DNA of 37,842 bases from Chloroflexota bacterium (GCA_016190625.1 JACPQF010000096.1:1-37842), one strand, 5' to 3'; positions 7,129-16,723 are shown, counted from the stretch's first letter. The notes: generated by a model from the letters alone, not told the origin. Numbers and translations: made by a program.

Positions 7129-9012
7129 CTAGCTCCTCGGCGCCGGTGGCTTCGGTGTCTCTTCTTTGCCGAAGAAGTAGCGCAATATCTTGGTGGCGGC
7201 CGGCGCGGCCGTTAGGGCGCCTTGCCCGTCCGAGTGAAACACCGCCAGGGCGATCTGGGGATCTTCGGCGGGGGCGTAGGCGAGGAACCAGCCGTGATAG
7301 ATGACGCGGCCGGACGGGTCCTTCCTGCCCGATTCGGCGGTGCCAGTCTTGGCAGCCACCTTGATGCCCGGCACTATCACCGTATTGGCGGTGCCCCAGG
7401 GCCCGGTCGCCGTCTCCATTCCCTTCCGTATCCACGCCAGGTTCTCCTTTGATACGGCTACCTCCCTGATCACCTGCTTCTCGAACGGCCTGACCACGTT
7501 GCCGTTGGCGTCGAGCACCTCCCTGACTATCTGAGGCCGGTATAGCATTCCGCCGTTGGCAACAGTGGCTACGACATTGGCCATCTGCAGTGGAGTCACG
7601 TTGAGGTCCCCTTGTCCGATAGATAGGTTATAGGTATCGCCACCTCGCCACGGCTCCTTGCGCAGGTCCATCTTCCACTGGGGATCGGGGACGAGGCCGG
7701 GCACCTCGCCGGGGATGGCTATGCCCGTTTTCGCCCCGAGGCCAAACTCGCGAGCATACTTCGCCAACCGGTCGATCCCCAGGCCGACGACCCCCTGGTT
7801 TCCACCGCCGCCGACCGAGAAGAAGAACACGTCGCAGGAAACGGCGAGGGCCTTGACAATGTCGACCACACCGTGGGGGGCCCAGCAGGGATAGGTCCAG
7901 CCGCCGATACTGAGCGAGCCGGTGCAGAAGATGGTTGTCGAGGGTTTGATCACCCCCTCCTGCAGGCCGCCGGAGCCCGTGATGACCTTGAAGATGCTTC
8001 CCGACGGATACTGGCCGCCGACCGCATGATTGATCAGAGGATGCTTGGGATCGTTCAGCAACTGGGCGAGGTTCTGGTTGCTTATGCCACCCGAGAACAG
8101 ATTGTTGTCGTAGGTGGGGAGAGAAACCATGCCCAGGACTTCGCCGGTCTTGGGATTCAGCGCCACGGCGGCCGCCGACGTCGAGCTGCCCATCTCCTCG
8201 GCCAGGTACTCGGCCATTTTCCGCTGGAGGTTCAGGTCGATGGTCAGCACGAGGTTATTACCCGGCATTGGCGCCTCGCTTTCGAGAGTCTCGACCTTTC
8301 TCCCGCTCACGTCGAACTCCGCGTTCTCCCGTCCGGGGCGACCCCTTAGCTCGGTTTCGAAGGATCCCTCGACCCCCGCCTTGCCCAACCGGTCGTTCAG
8401 GTCGTAGCCCTCACCCTCCCGTTTGGCCAGCTCGTCTTCCGAGATGCGCCCGACGTAGCCCAGAAGGTGAGCGGTCAGCGGCCCATCAATGTATTGGCGT
8501 ATGGGCTCGATCTGGAGGGTGACACCGGGGAGGACTGGGTGCTGCTCCTCGATGGCGAAGGCGGTCCTCTGGTCCACGTTGGTCTTGATCGGCAGCGGCG
8601 TGAACAGTCTGATCTCCCGGCGCCGATCCTCGATCGCTTTGGCGATTTCCTCCGGGGGCGTGTTGAGCAGCTTGCTAAGCCGGCCAATCACCGCCGGCTG
8701 GTCGCTGTTCGGCAGGTCGGCGGGAACGATCGACACGGTGAAGCTGGGAATGTTGCGCACGAGCATGGTCTTGTTGCGATCGTAGACGATGCCACGTGGC
8801 GAGGGGACGGTGACCGTCCGCAGGCGGTTGTAGTCGGCCCTCTGCTTGTAATTCTTTCCCTCGACGATCTGCATCTTCCATAGTTGGCCGGCCAGGACCA
8901 GGAAGAGGACCAAGATGAGCATCCGGAAAAGAGTAAACCTTATCTTGAGGATCGTCTCCGGCTTGAGTCGTTTCTTTCGCGAGGAGCGCCAGCGCTTGTA
9001 GCTGCCAAACAT
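7129..9012 (-). CDS. mrdA: Penicillin-binding protein 2 (transpeptidase)
   Basis: A 627-residue class B penicillin-binding protein that cross-links peptidoglycan during cell elongation, working with RodA. It has an N-terminal cytoplasmic tail and one membrane anchor (about residues 27-45), then a PBP dimer domain (from about residue 65), then the transpeptidase domain. Active-site motifs are S339-IF-K342 (SxxK), S392-C-D394 (SxN position, with Asp as in Escherichia coli PBP2) and K555-T-G557. The C-terminus is short after the transpeptidase domain, with no PASTA repeats. The gene starts 9 bases after the mreD stop and ends 3 bases before rodA. Confidence 0.95.
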   Translation of the reverse strand: MFGSYKRWRSSRKKRLKPETILKIRFTLFRMLILVLFLVLAGQLWKMQIVEGKNYKQRADYNRLRTVTVPSPRGIVYDRNKTMLVRNIPSFTVSIVPADLPNSDQPAVIGRLSKLLNTPPEEIAKAIEDRRREIRLFTPLPIKTNVDQRTAFAIEEQHPVLPGVTLQIEPIRQYIDGPLTAHLLGYVGRISEDELAKREGEGYDLNDRLGKAGVEGSFETELRGRPGRENAEFDVSGRKVETLESEAPMPGNNLVLTIDLNLQRKMAEYLAEEMGSSTSAAAVALNPKTGEVLGMVSLPTYDNNLFSGGISNQNLAQLLNDPKHPLINHAVGGQYPSGSIFKVITGSGGLQEGVIKPSTTIFCTGSLSIGGWTYPCWAPHGVVDIVKALAVSCDVFFFSVGGGGNQGVVGLGIDRLAKYAREFGLGAKTGIAIPGEVPGLVPDPQWKMDLRKEPWRGGDTYNLSIGQGDLNVTPLQMANVVATVANGGMLYRPQIVREVLDANGNVVRPFEKQVIREVAVSKENLAWIRKGMETATGPWGTANTVIVPGIKVAAKTGTAESGRKDPSGRVIYHGWFLAYAPAEDPQIALAVFHSDGQGALTAAPAATKILRYFFGKEETPKPPAPRS

Positions 9013-9021
9013 AGCTATCCC

Positions 9022-9525
9022 CTACCAATCGTAATTCTTGATCGGTTTTACCCAAGCGGACATCCGACGGACGAGCCAGTACACGGCCGGCGTGAAGAGA
9101 GTGTTAATTACCCCCGCGGGAAGCAGCGTCGAGCGAAATGTGATGTCCCAATCGACAGCTCCTCCCGCCGCCTGGACTATCATCAGGAAAAAACCGTAAA
9201 AGACCATCGTTCCGCCGAACATGATAGTGAGCGGCAGAATCAGGCCACTTCTTATCAGGTTGAACTCGCCAATGCTGGTGAGAAAAGCCGTTGCCACCAG
9301 GGCTACGGTAGCCGCGCCGAAGGGTCCAGTTCCCAGCAGATCGAGAACGAGGCCGCCGATAAGGCCCCAGGCAATGCCCTCCTGAGACCCCCTGATCGTG
9401 CCCCAGGTAACCACGAGGAGCAGCACAAGGTCGGGCTTGACGTTCAGCAGCACGACGTGAGGCAGCATGGTGGCCTGCAATATTCCCGCGACCACGAGCA
9501 CGGGAACGGCGAGATAGTAATTCAT
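9022..9525 (-). CDS. mreD: Rod shape-determining protein MreD
   Basis: A 167-residue hydrophobic protein with about five membrane segments and the family-like stretch KPDLVLLLVVTWGTIRGSQE followed by GGLVLDLLG. It is the integral membrane part of the elongasome, linking MreC and MreB with RodA and PBP2. The ATG start is 4 bases after the mreC stop. Sequence conservation in this family is weak, but position between mreC and mrdA makes the call firm. Confidence 0.92.
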   Translation of the reverse strand: MNYYLAVPVLVVAGILQATMLPHVVLLNVKPDLVLLLVVTWGTIRGSQEGIAWGLIGGLVLDLLGTGPFGAATVALVATAFLTSIGEFNLIRSGLILPLTIMFGGTMVFYGFFLMIVQAAGGAVDWDITFRSTLLPAGVINTLFTPAVYWLVRRMSAWVKPIKNYDW

Positions 9526-9529
9526 GGCC

Positions 9530-10348
9530 TCACTGGAACGTGGCAGGCGTAAAATTCGTAATTACCATCACGGCTTCCAAACGGGAAAACTTGACCGCCG
9601 GCTCTATTTTGGCTTCCTGAAACATCTCCAGATCGTTTCGCACCACATCGGTGACTCTGCCGATGAACAACCCTTTGGGAAAGCCTCCTCCCAAGCCGGA
9701 GGTCACGATCAGGTCGTTGGTCTTCACCACCTCTGATTGGGGTAGGTACTTCATCTCCAGACCCTTCACCTTGCCGTTCGCCACTCCCAGAGCCCGAGAG
9801 TCGAGCCGCTGGACCATGCCGTTGACTGAGCTGCTGGGATCTGTGATCAGCAGTACCTTGGCGCTCGAGTTGTAAGCCTTGGTCACCTTGCCTACCAGGC
9901 CGCCAGGCGATACCACTACCATGCCCTGCTTGACGCCATGCTCCGTGCCCTTGTCGATCATCACCCCCTGAATCACGTTGCTCGGGTCGTGGTCGATTAT
10001 TGCGGCCGACACGTACTCCGTGCCCGGATACTGCTTCTTGTAATTAAGTTCGGCCTTAAGGCGCTGGTTTTCGACATCGACCTCCCGCAGGCGCACCACC
10101 TCGCCCGTCAGTTGGTCTATGGTCTTGCGATTCCGCTCGTTGCCCTCCCGCAACTGGTGGAGGTCCCTCAGGTCCACAAGGAGGCTGAAGAGCGGGTCGA
10201 ATATGCCGCTGCCAACCCGCTGCACCGGCGCCAGGCCTCTCATGAAGATATTCTCCACGGGGTACAGCCAACCACGCTGGGAGAGAAAAATGGCCCCAAC
10301 CCCAAGAACGAGGATCAACACTGTATAGAAGGTCGACCGCGCCCGCAA
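9530..10348 (-). CDS. mreC: Rod shape-determining protein MreC
   Basis: A 272-residue bitopic membrane protein of the elongasome. It has an N-terminal membrane anchor (about residues 8-25), a coiled-coil region (about 60-105, LREGNERNRKTIDQLTGE) and a C-terminal beta domain with GGLVGKVTKAYNSSAKVLLI and IVTSGLGGGFPKGLFIGRV. The start is TTG at 10348, preceded by GAGGT with 6-base spacing and 11 bases after the mreB stop. No better start is present nearby. Confidence 0.94.
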   Translation of the reverse strand: MRARSTFYTVLILVLGVGAIFLSQRGWLYPVENIFMRGLAPVQRVGSGIFDPLFSLLVDLRDLHQLREGNERNRKTIDQLTGEVVRLREVDVENQRLKAELNYKKQYPGTEYVSAAIIDHDPSNVIQGVMIDKGTEHGVKQGMVVVSPGGLVGKVTKAYNSSAKVLLITDPSSSVNGMVQRLDSRALGVANGKVKGLEMKYLPQSEVVKTNDLIVTSGLGGGFPKGLFIGRVTDVVRNDLEMFQEAKIEPAVKFSRLEAVMVITNFTPATFQ

Positions 10349-10359
10349 CGTCTACCTCG

Positions 10360-11430
10360 TCATCCCACCTTAGGTCTCTTGCCGTACTGAAGCTGGACCA
10401 AGACTTTTCGCAGCTTGCTAAGCTCTTCCAAGACCGAGCCGGTTCCCCGAACGACGCAGGTCAGGGGGTCATCCGCGACGAAGACGTGGAACTTGGTTTC
10501 GTGGGTGAGCCGCTCGTCTAGACCGCGCAGGAGCGCGCCCCCGCCTGCCAGAGCGATGCCCTGCTCCATCAGGTCGGCGACCAGCTCGGGTGGAGTAATC
10601 TCGATAGTGGTCTTCACCGCGTCGACGATGGCCGAGACGGAGCTCGAGATGGCCTCCCGGATCTCGATGGTGCTGACGTTGATTCGCTTGGGCAGGCCAG
10701 TGACGAGATCCCTGCCCCTCAGGGTAACTTCCCACTCCTCCTTGAGCGGATAGGCCGAAGCGGCGCCGATCTTTATCTCCTCGGCCATTCTCTCGCCGAT
10801 CAGGAGGTTGTGCTTTTGCCTGGCATAGACGATGATCTCCTGGTCCATCTCGTCGCCGGCGATGCGAATGGACTTGCTGGCCACGATGCCACCCAGCGCA
10901 ATGACGGCCACCTCGGTAGTGCCACCCCCGATGTCAACGATCATGCTGCCGTCCGGCTCCATCACCGGCGCGCCCGCACCAATGGCCGCGGCCATTGGCT
11001 CCTCGATAAGATAGGCCTCTCTGGCGCCGGCGTTGATGGCGGCGTCGTGAACTGCCCGTTTCTCCACCTCGGTGACACCGCTAGGGATGCCGATCACCAC
11101 GCGGGGGCGGGGGATAAGCGAGAAGCTGTATCGCTCGTGGACCTTGCGGATGAAATAATCCAACATTCTCTCGGTGGTATCGAAATCGGAGATGACCCCG
11201 TCCTTGAGAGGGCGGACGGCCACAATACTGGCGGGCGTTCGCCCTACCATGCGCTTGGCCTCTGCTCCCACGGCCTGCACCCTCCGGCCCTTCTTGTCTA
11301 TGGCCACCACGGAGGGCTCGTTGATGACGATGCCCTTGCCTTTGACCATAACCAGAGTGTTCGCCGTTCCCAGGTCTATCCCGATGTCGTGGGAAAAAAT
11401 CCCGAGCAATGCATTTATTGGATTGGCCAC
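10360..11430 (-). CDS. mreB: Rod shape-determining protein MreB (bacterial actin)
   Basis: A 356-residue actin-like ATPase that forms membrane-bound filaments and positions the elongasome. The phosphate-1 motif GIDLGTANTLVMVKGKG is at residues 16-33, the phosphate-2 motif MIVDIGGGTTEVAV near 160-175, and the adenosine motif LAGGGALLRGLDE near 290-305. The start is GTG at 11430, with GAGGAGGAA just upstream. It is the first gene of the mreBCD-mrdA-rodA run. A DNA ligase gene precedes it on the same strand, 156 bases away. Confidence 0.97.
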   Translation of the reverse strand: MANPINALLGIFSHDIGIDLGTANTLVMVKGKGIVINEPSVVAIDKKGRRVQAVGAEAKRMVGRTPASIVAVRPLKDGVISDFDTTERMLDYFIRKVHERYSFSLIPRPRVVIGIPSGVTEVEKRAVHDAAINAGAREAYLIEEPMAAAIGAGAPVMEPDGSMIVDIGGGTTEVAVIALGGIVASKSIRIAGDEMDQEIIVYARQKHNLLIGERMAEEIKIGAASAYPLKEEWEVTLRGRDLVTGLPKRINVSTIEIREAISSSVSAIVDAVKTTIEITPPELVADLMEQGIALAGGGALLRGLDERLTHETKFHVFVADDPLTCVVRGTGSVLEELSKLRKVLVQLQYGKRPKVG

Positions 11431-11499
11431 GATTCCTCCTCGGTTGTACGTCTACGTAGCTATCAGTCCTCTTATTCTTGAAGGAGCATCAGCCTTATT

Positions 11500-11549
11500 G
11501 GCAATGGTGTGATCGGTTTGATGCTATTGGACACTTAATAGCCATTGCC
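11500..11549 (-). repeat. Inverted repeat between the ligase gene and mreB
   Basis: GGCAATGG at 11500-11507 and CCATTGCC at 11542-11549 form an 8-bp stem with a 34-base loop. It lies in the 156-bp spacer between the DNA ligase stop and the mreB start. It could be a hairpin in the mreB leader. There is no T run, so it is not an obvious terminator. Confidence 0.35.
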
Positions 11550-11586
11550 TGAGATTTGCCTAGGCCTTGCCAGAGATCCCACATCC

Positions 11587-13341
11587 CTACGATGCTTCGG
11601 CTGTCTGTTTGCCCTGCAGGCTGAACATCCGGAGAATCTCCTCGACGGTAGTCGCTTCTTCCGGCTTCTTGTCGGCTCGAATGAAATTCACCGCCCGGGG
11701 AAAACGGAGGGCGTATCCCAGTCGTCGATCGTTGGTATCTTCCGGCCGGCCCAGCCCGCAGGTATGAACCGGGCTGCGGGTGATCTCGTCGGCCTGAATC
11801 TCCAGCACATGCACCGGCTCCGCCCACACGTCAGGGTTCAACACCGAATCAAGCCTGGCCGGCTGGTGAAGGGAGGACACGCCGTCGAGCGCCTCCCTCA
11901 TGGTGACCCACTCCTCCTCGCTCAGCCCGGTGCCCAGCTTGGCCACGGTGACAAAGCGATCCTGTGGGGAGTCGTAGACGGCCGTTAGCAGGGAGCCGAT
12001 GCCAAAGCGAGCCCGACCGCCCTTGCCGTACCAGTAGCCGACCACGACCGTATCCACGGTGTCGGTCAGCTTCCCCTTGATGCTTCGTTTCAGCTTGATC
12101 CAGTTGAAGTTGCGCGCTCCGGCCTGGTAGGGCGCGTCGAGCCGCTTGCAAACGATGCCTTCCAATCCCCGCTGTATCTTGTCGGCGAAGAACTCCTCCA
12201 GCCTCTGCGGATCCTCGGTAACGAGCACCTCCGCCAGGCCATAAACCTCGTCCCGAAGAATCGCCTCCTCGAGACGCTTACGGCGAACCATGTAGGGCTG
12301 GTGGGTGAGATCGACGCCATCGGCGTACAGCATGTCGAAGGCCATGAGCTTCAGCGGATACTTCTGCTGCATTTCCTCGATCCCGTGCTTGCGCTTCCGT
12401 TGAACCGTCACCTGAAACGGTAGGAAATCGCCGGTTGCTATGTCCACCGCCAGCGCTTCACCTTCGAGGATGGCCTGGTCCAGCGCCACCTGCCTTCGGG
12501 TTCCCTCGATGAGCTCGGGGAACATGTCGGAGAAATCCTCCAGATTCCGGCTGAACACCTTCACCTTGTCGCCGTCCTTGTGGATCTGGCAGCGAAAACC
12601 ATCGAACTTCGGCTCGGCGGCACAGCGACCGAGCTTCGCGATGATGGCCGCCGGGCTCGACACCCGCTCGGCGAGGGCCGGGCGCACTGGCTTGCCCACT
12701 TCGACGTCGATCTCGGTCAACGCCTCGGCGCCGCTCTCCCAAAAGAGCCTGGCAACCTGTCCGAGGTCGGATCGGATGTTATAGGCGCGCTCGATGTACT
12801 TGCGCAACGACTTGTTTTTCACCCGGGCGAAGCTGAGAGCATCCATCAGCGTGGGATCGCCGATGCCCAGTCGGAGCTGTCCGAGGGGAATGCGCATCAG
12901 CATTCTTCCCTCCAGCGCACCCATTCGCCGGAGAAGGCCGGCGAGAATGTCCGCTTTGGCCTGAACGCTGCCGCCCCCGGACGAGGTAGCGATACTGAAT
13001 AACTCGGCGAACACCTCGGACACCGAGAGGCCCAGACCCTCGGAGGGAAGCAGGCCGGCGACGACCTTGCCAAAATCACCCTTTTGGGCAAACAGCGACT
13101 TGACCTCTGTCCGGTCCCTATCGGTGGCTAGGGCGATGGCATCGGCCGTCAGGTTTTCACCCACCCCGAACTCCAGCTTCTCGTAGGCGGGCACTACCCT
13201 GCCCTGAGTGAGATAGACGATCTTGTCGATCTCTGTCACTTCGGCTTCGGTGAATAGTTGAGCGAGGATCTCCACCATCCGGTTTCGCGAGGTGGTATCC
13301 TCTAACTGGAGAAGGAACTCCGCCAGCCTGGAGAAGCGCAT
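11587..13341 (-). CDS. ATP-dependent DNA ligase (archaeal type)
   Basis: A 584-residue ligase that seals nicks in duplex DNA using ATP. The order is an N-terminal DNA-binding domain (about 1-215), the nucleotidyltransferase domain with motif I EPKFDGFRCQIH (Lys245 is the AMP acceptor) and later motifs such as ILEGEALAVD and EGIVCKRLDAPY, then an OB-fold with IKLKRSIKGKLTDTVD. Length and architecture match archaeal and eukaryotic ligase I-like enzymes, found in some bacteria alongside LigA. The start is ATG at 13341. The open frame extends to 13839, but that extension is the antisense of rplS and lacks ligase similarity. The gene is divergent from rplS and upstream of mreB. Confidence 0.93.
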   Translation of the reverse strand: MRFSRLAEFLLQLEDTTSRNRMVEILAQLFTEAEVTEIDKIVYLTQGRVVPAYEKLEFGVGENLTADAIALATDRDRTEVKSLFAQKGDFGKVVAGLLPSEGLGLSVSEVFAELFSIATSSGGGSVQAKADILAGLLRRMGALEGRMLMRIPLGQLRLGIGDPTLMDALSFARVKNKSLRKYIERAYNIRSDLGQVARLFWESGAEALTEIDVEVGKPVRPALAERVSSPAAIIAKLGRCAAEPKFDGFRCQIHKDGDKVKVFSRNLEDFSDMFPELIEGTRRQVALDQAILEGEALAVDIATGDFLPFQVTVQRKRKHGIEEMQQKYPLKLMAFDMLYADGVDLTHQPYMVRRKRLEEAILRDEVYGLAEVLVTEDPQRLEEFFADKIQRGLEGIVCKRLDAPYQAGARNFNWIKLKRSIKGKLTDTVDTVVVGYWYGKGGRARFGIGSLLTAVYDSPQDRFVTVAKLGTGLSEEEWVTMREALDGVSSLHQPARLDSVLNPDVWAEPVHVLEIQADEITRSPVHTCGLGRPEDTNDRRLGYALRFPRAVNFIRADKKPEEATTVEEILRMFSLQGKQTAEAS

Positions 13342-13455
13342 GGACACGACCTTACCATTAGGAGTCAACCCTGAACTTCGGCCATAGTATACCACAGGGA
13401 AGCGGGTTAGGGAAATCAGAAGTTTCGGTTTCGAAGCCTTGGAAGCAGGCGACGG

Positions 13456-13484
13456 TTGCTTACGAGATCTGCCTGTGCTATAAT
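13456..13484 (+). promoter_or_regulatory. Promoter of rplS-priA
   Basis: TTGCTT at 13456-13461 and the perfect -10 box TATAAT at 13479-13484 with a 17-bp spacer. Transcription would begin near 13491, leaving about 60 bases of leader before the TTG start at 13552. The in-frame ATG at 13483 lies inside the -10 box and cannot be the start from this promoter. Confidence 0.7.
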
Positions 13485-13551
13485 GCCTGGCGTGGCCCTT
13501 CCCGGGGTGCGAGGTGGCCACCAATGGCACAACGGAAAGGCGGTACAAGAA

Positions 13552-13902
13552 TTGAACGCAGATTCGGTGATCGAGCTGACGCCGAACCCCGATATTCAGG
13601 CTTTCGCCCCGGGGGATACTGTACGGGTGTACTCTAAGGTCATCGAGGGTGGCCGCGAGCGAACCCAGATGCTCGAGGGCGTGGTGATCAGGGTCAAAGA
13701 GGGAGGACCACAGGCGGCCTTCACCGTCCGGCGGGTCACTCATGGTGTCGTGGTAGAGCGGACCTTCCTCCCGACCTCGCCGCGACTCGAGAAGGTGGAG
13801 GTCGTGCGACGCGGCAAGGTCCGCCGGGCAGTGCTCCATTACCTGCGTGGACTCACCGGCAAGGCGGCGAGGATCAAGGAGAAGGGCAGAATCGCCCGAT
13901 AA
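13552..13902 (+). CDS. rplS: 50S ribosomal protein L19
   Basis: A 116-residue ribosomal protein at the 30S-50S interface. The family core is clear: [51 protein letters not shown] and the basic tail around [21 protein letters not shown]. The start is inferred as TTG at 13552 (AAAGGCGG at 13536-13543 is 8 bases upstream); this gives the usual L19 length of about 115 residues, whereas longer in-frame starts begin before the predicted transcript start. The C-terminal end is followed 17 bases later by priA. Confidence 0.93.
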   Translation: MNADSVIELTPNPDIQAFAPGDTVRVYSKVIEGGRERTQMLEGVVIRVKEGGPQAAFTVRRVTHGVVVERTFLPTSPRLEKVEVVRRGKVRRAVLHYLRGLTGKAARIKEKGRIAR

Positions 13903-13922
13903 AATCAGGTCTGCTTGGTGTG

Positions 13923-16463
13923 ATGGCAGAGGAAATGCGGTTCGCTGAGGTGGCGGTCGACGCCGGCCTAGCCCAGCGAACTTTTTCTTATTCGGTTCCG
14001 GAGGGCCAGGAGGTAGTCCCCGGACAACTGGTCCGGGTGCCCTTCGGCTCGCGCCTCCTTCAGGGAATCGTCTTCACTCTGAGTCAGACCCCCGCCTACG
14101 AGCCAACCAAAGACATTGCCGGCATTGTGAGCTCGGCGCCAGTTCTCACGGCTATCCAGCTCGGCCTGGCAGCCTGGTTCGGCGAGCACTATCTCTGCCC
14201 CCTGTTTGTGGCCGCCTCCCTAATGCTCCCGCCCGATTTTCGCCAGCGAATACGGACCTATTTCTCGGCTGCACCGGAGGCCAAGGCATCGCCACTCCCG
14301 CTGACCGGTCCGCAGGAGTTGATGCTGCAATACGTCCGCCGCCGGGGGAGCGTTGAGCTTCGCCAGTTGGAGAAAGCTTTCAAGAAGACGAGTGCGCTGG
14401 CGATAGCGGGTGGCCTAGTGCGGCGAGGTATGCTGCTCAAGACCAGCGACCTCGAGAGGCCGAAAGTCGGACCAAAGACCGTCTCTTATGTTCGCCTGAT
14501 CGTTTCTCACGAGGAACTGGAGAGCCAGCTCGGTGAATTGCGGCGGTCGTCTGCCGCGCCGGCCGACGAAGGGGATGCAGCCCCCAAGCGGCGATGGGGG
14601 AAGAGAGATGCCCGTCTCGCCTTGGCGCTGGCGGCTCTGCGCGACGGCGGCGGCCGCCTGGCTCATACGGAGATGCGGAAGACGACGGGCGCTACCAGCG
14701 CCGACGTCGAATTCCTCGTTGGGCGTAGTCTGGTGGCGCTGGAGCAAGAGCAGGTTTTTCGGGATCCCCTCGCCGGCGGACAGGTGACTTCTTTGTCAGC
14801 AGCGGAGCCGGCCCTAACCGAGGCGCAGGAATCGATCTGGCGGGAGATCGAGGGTGGCATGGCCGGAGCGAGGGCTGGAAGCCGTGAATCTCCCCCCGTC
14901 TTTTTGCTCCACGGCATTACGGGTAGTGGGAAGACCGAGATCTACCTGCGGTCTCTCTCCCTCATTGCGAAAACCGGCCGCCAGGCCATCGTAATGGTTC
15001 CTGAGATATCCCTCACTCCCCAAACCATCGGGCGCTTTGTCGCGCGCTTTCCTGGCAAAGTGGCGGTCCTCCACAGCCGGCTATCGCCCGGACAGCTGTA
15101 TGACGAGTGGCGGCGGATTAGGGACGGGGCGTTTGACGTGGTCATCGGCTCACGCAGCGCCATCTTTGCCCCGCTTCCGGACCTCGGGTTGGTCGTGCTG
15201 GACGAGGAGCACGAGTGGACTTACAAGCAGACCGAAGCCGAGCCGCGCTACCACACCCGCGACGTGGCGGTCAAACTGGCTAGCCTGGCTGGCGCCACGG
15301 TGATATTGGGCAGCGCCACCCCCGATATTGTAAGCTACTATCGGGCGCAGACGGGAGAGTACCGGCTGGTCGAGTTGGCCGAGAGGGTCACCTCTGCCGG
15401 CTGGGCCTCGGAGCCGGGGCCAAGCTCGCCCGGCCGGCTTTCCTCGGTGGAAGTGGTCGACCTCCGCCAGGAACTGCGCGCCGGCAACCGCAGTATCTTC
15501 AGCCGGTCGCTGCAAAATGCTACCAACGTGGCGCTGGCAGCCCGCGAGCAGGTGATCTTCTTCCTCAACCGGCGCGGCACCGCCACTTTCGTCAACTGCC
15601 GGGACTGCGGCTTTGTGCTCAAGTGCAAGCGCTGCGACGCCACGCTGACCTATCACGCGGCCGAGGACGATCTAGTCTGCCATCTTTGCAATCACCGGAC
15701 CATCGCCCCGGATATCTGCCCCAACTGCCTAAGCCCGCGCATCCGCTATCTGGGGGTGGGAACCCAGAAGGTGGAGGAGGAGGCGAAGAAGACGTTTCCC
15801 GGGGCGAGGCTCCTCCGATGGGACCGGGATGCCGCCAGGCGTCGTGGCGCGCACGCGGACATCCTTGCCAAGTTCACGGCGCACGAAGCCGACATCCTCA
15901 TCGGCACTCAGATGATCGCCAAAGGCCTAGACCTGCCGCAAGTAACATTGGTTGGCGTCATCTGCGCCGATATCGGCCTGCACCTGCCCGATTTCCGCGC
16001 CAGCGAGCACACCTTCCAGATCCTGACGCAGGTGGCGGGCCGGGCAGGCAGGGGGGTATTGCAGGGGAAAACCATCGTCCAGACTTACACGCCCGAGCAC
16101 TACGCCGTCGTCGCCGCCAGCCAGCAGGACTACCGCGCCTTTTACGAGCGGGAGGTCGGCTTCCGGTCACAGCAGGAGAATCCGCCATTCAGCCGCCTGG
16201 CCAAGCTTCTGTACGCGGCGGTCAACAACGAAAAGTGTCGGAAGGAGGCGAACCGGGTTAGCAAGCAGTTGAGGGAGATCATTGCCGGCGAGGGGATCCG
16301 GGATTATTCTCTGGTTGGCCCCGCTCCCGCCTACATTAGCCGGCTGAGGGGCCGTTATCGTTGGCAGATCATTGTAAGAGGACCGGAGCCGGAGAGGCTG
16401 GTCGGCGGCCTCGCCCTGCCGGGAGGCTGGAGCGTGGACGTGGACCCGGTGAGTCTGTTGTAA
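13923..16463 (+). CDS. priA: Primosomal protein N' (replication restart helicase)
   Basis: An approximately 846-residue superfamily 2 helicase that reloads the replisome at stalled forks. It has an N-terminal DNA-binding domain (about 1-110), Walker A HGITGSGKTEIYL near residues 331-343, the DEAH-type box DEEHEWTYK near 427, and a zinc-binding insertion from about 559 to 604 with the CRDCGF, CKRCDATLTYH, CHLCNHR and CPNCLSP pairs. The family signature ATPDIVSYY and the helicase motif GRAGRG follow. GTG at 13920 directly before ATG 13923 is an alternative start. The protein is longer than Escherichia coli PriA (732) because of an extended linker around 150-300. It follows rplS by 17 bases. Confidence 0.95.
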   Translation: MAEEMRFAEVAVDAGLAQRTFSYSVPEGQEVVPGQLVRVPFGSRLLQGIVFTLSQTPAYEPTKDIAGIVSSAPVLTAIQLGLAAWFGEHYLCPLFVAASLMLPPDFRQRIRTYFSAAPEAKASPLPLTGPQELMLQYVRRRGSVELRQLEKAFKKTSALAIAGGLVRRGMLLKTSDLERPKVGPKTVSYVRLIVSHEELESQLGELRRSSAAPADEGDAAPKRRWGKRDARLALALAALRDGGGRLAHTEMRKTTGATSADVEFLVGRSLVALEQEQVFRDPLAGGQVTSLSAAEPALTEAQESIWREIEGGMAGARAGSRESPPVFLLHGITGSGKTEIYLRSLSLIAKTGRQAIVMVPEISLTPQTIGRFVARFPGKVAVLHSRLSPGQLYDEWRRIRDGAFDVVIGSRSAIFAPLPDLGLVVLDEEHEWTYKQTEAEPRYHTRDVAVKLASLAGATVILGSATPDIVSYYRAQTGEYRLVELAERVTSAGWASEPGPSSPGRLSSVEVVDLRQELRAGNRSIFSRSLQNATNVALAAREQVIFFLNRRGTATFVNCRDCGFVLKCKRCDATLTYHAAEDDLVCHLCNHRTIAPDICPNCLSPRIRYLGVGTQKVEEEAKKTFPGARLLRWDRDAARRRGAHADILAKFTAHEADILIGTQMIAKGLDLPQVTLVGVICADIGLHLPDFRASEHTFQILTQVAGRAGRGVLQGKTIVQTYTPEHYAVVAASQQDYRAFYEREVGFRSQQENPPFSRLAKLLYAAVNNEKCRKEANRVSKQLREIIAGEGIRDYSLVGPAPAYISRLRGRYRWQIIVRGPEPERLVGGLALPGGWSVDVDPVSLL

Positions 16464-16491
16464 AAGTGAGTGCTCACACCAGCCCAGGGGT

Positions 16492-16622
16492 GCCCTCACC
16501 CTAACCCTCTCCCCCCGGAGAGAGGGAATTTGTCCTCAATCCGGCCGGATAAGTTATAACCCTTGAGGCTGCGGGGAGAGCGGCTGTTCCCTCTCCCTTT
16601 GGGAGAGGGTTAGGGTGAGGGC
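16492..16622. repeat. Large palindromic repeat (REP/MITE-like)
   Basis: A 22-base arm at 16492-16513 (beginning GCCCTCACCCTAACCC) is repeated as its exact reverse complement at 16601-16622. Inside it, GAGAGAGGGA (16518-16527) faces TCCCTCTCCC (16588-16597), and CCTCAA faces TTGAGG, so the whole 131-bp element can fold into one long hairpin. It lies between priA and the def promoter. The first 16 bases of the arm recur at 37332-37347. This class of sequence is common as dispersed palindromic repeats. Confidence 0.85.
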
Positions 16623-16654
16623 GCTTCCTCGCGTTGCTGGCGCTAGAGGCGCAC

Positions 16655-16684
16655 TGGCACAACTGATGCCAAATTGCTTATAAT
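16655..16684 (+). promoter_or_regulatory. Promoter of def
   Basis: A perfect -10 box TATAAT at 16679-16684, with a weak -35 candidate TGGCAC at 16655-16660 (18-bp spacer). The predicted start near 16691 leaves a short leader containing AAGGGAGG before TTG 16724. Confidence 0.55.
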
Positions 16685-16723
16685 TAGGTTGGACGTAGAG
16701 TTGTGGCAAGGGAGGCCCGTGAC

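Noticed and set aside
13342-13839. A 166-residue N-terminal extension of the DNA ligase frame
   Set aside because: It is antisense to rplS, starts far from any ribosome site, and ligase similarity begins at the ATG at 13341.
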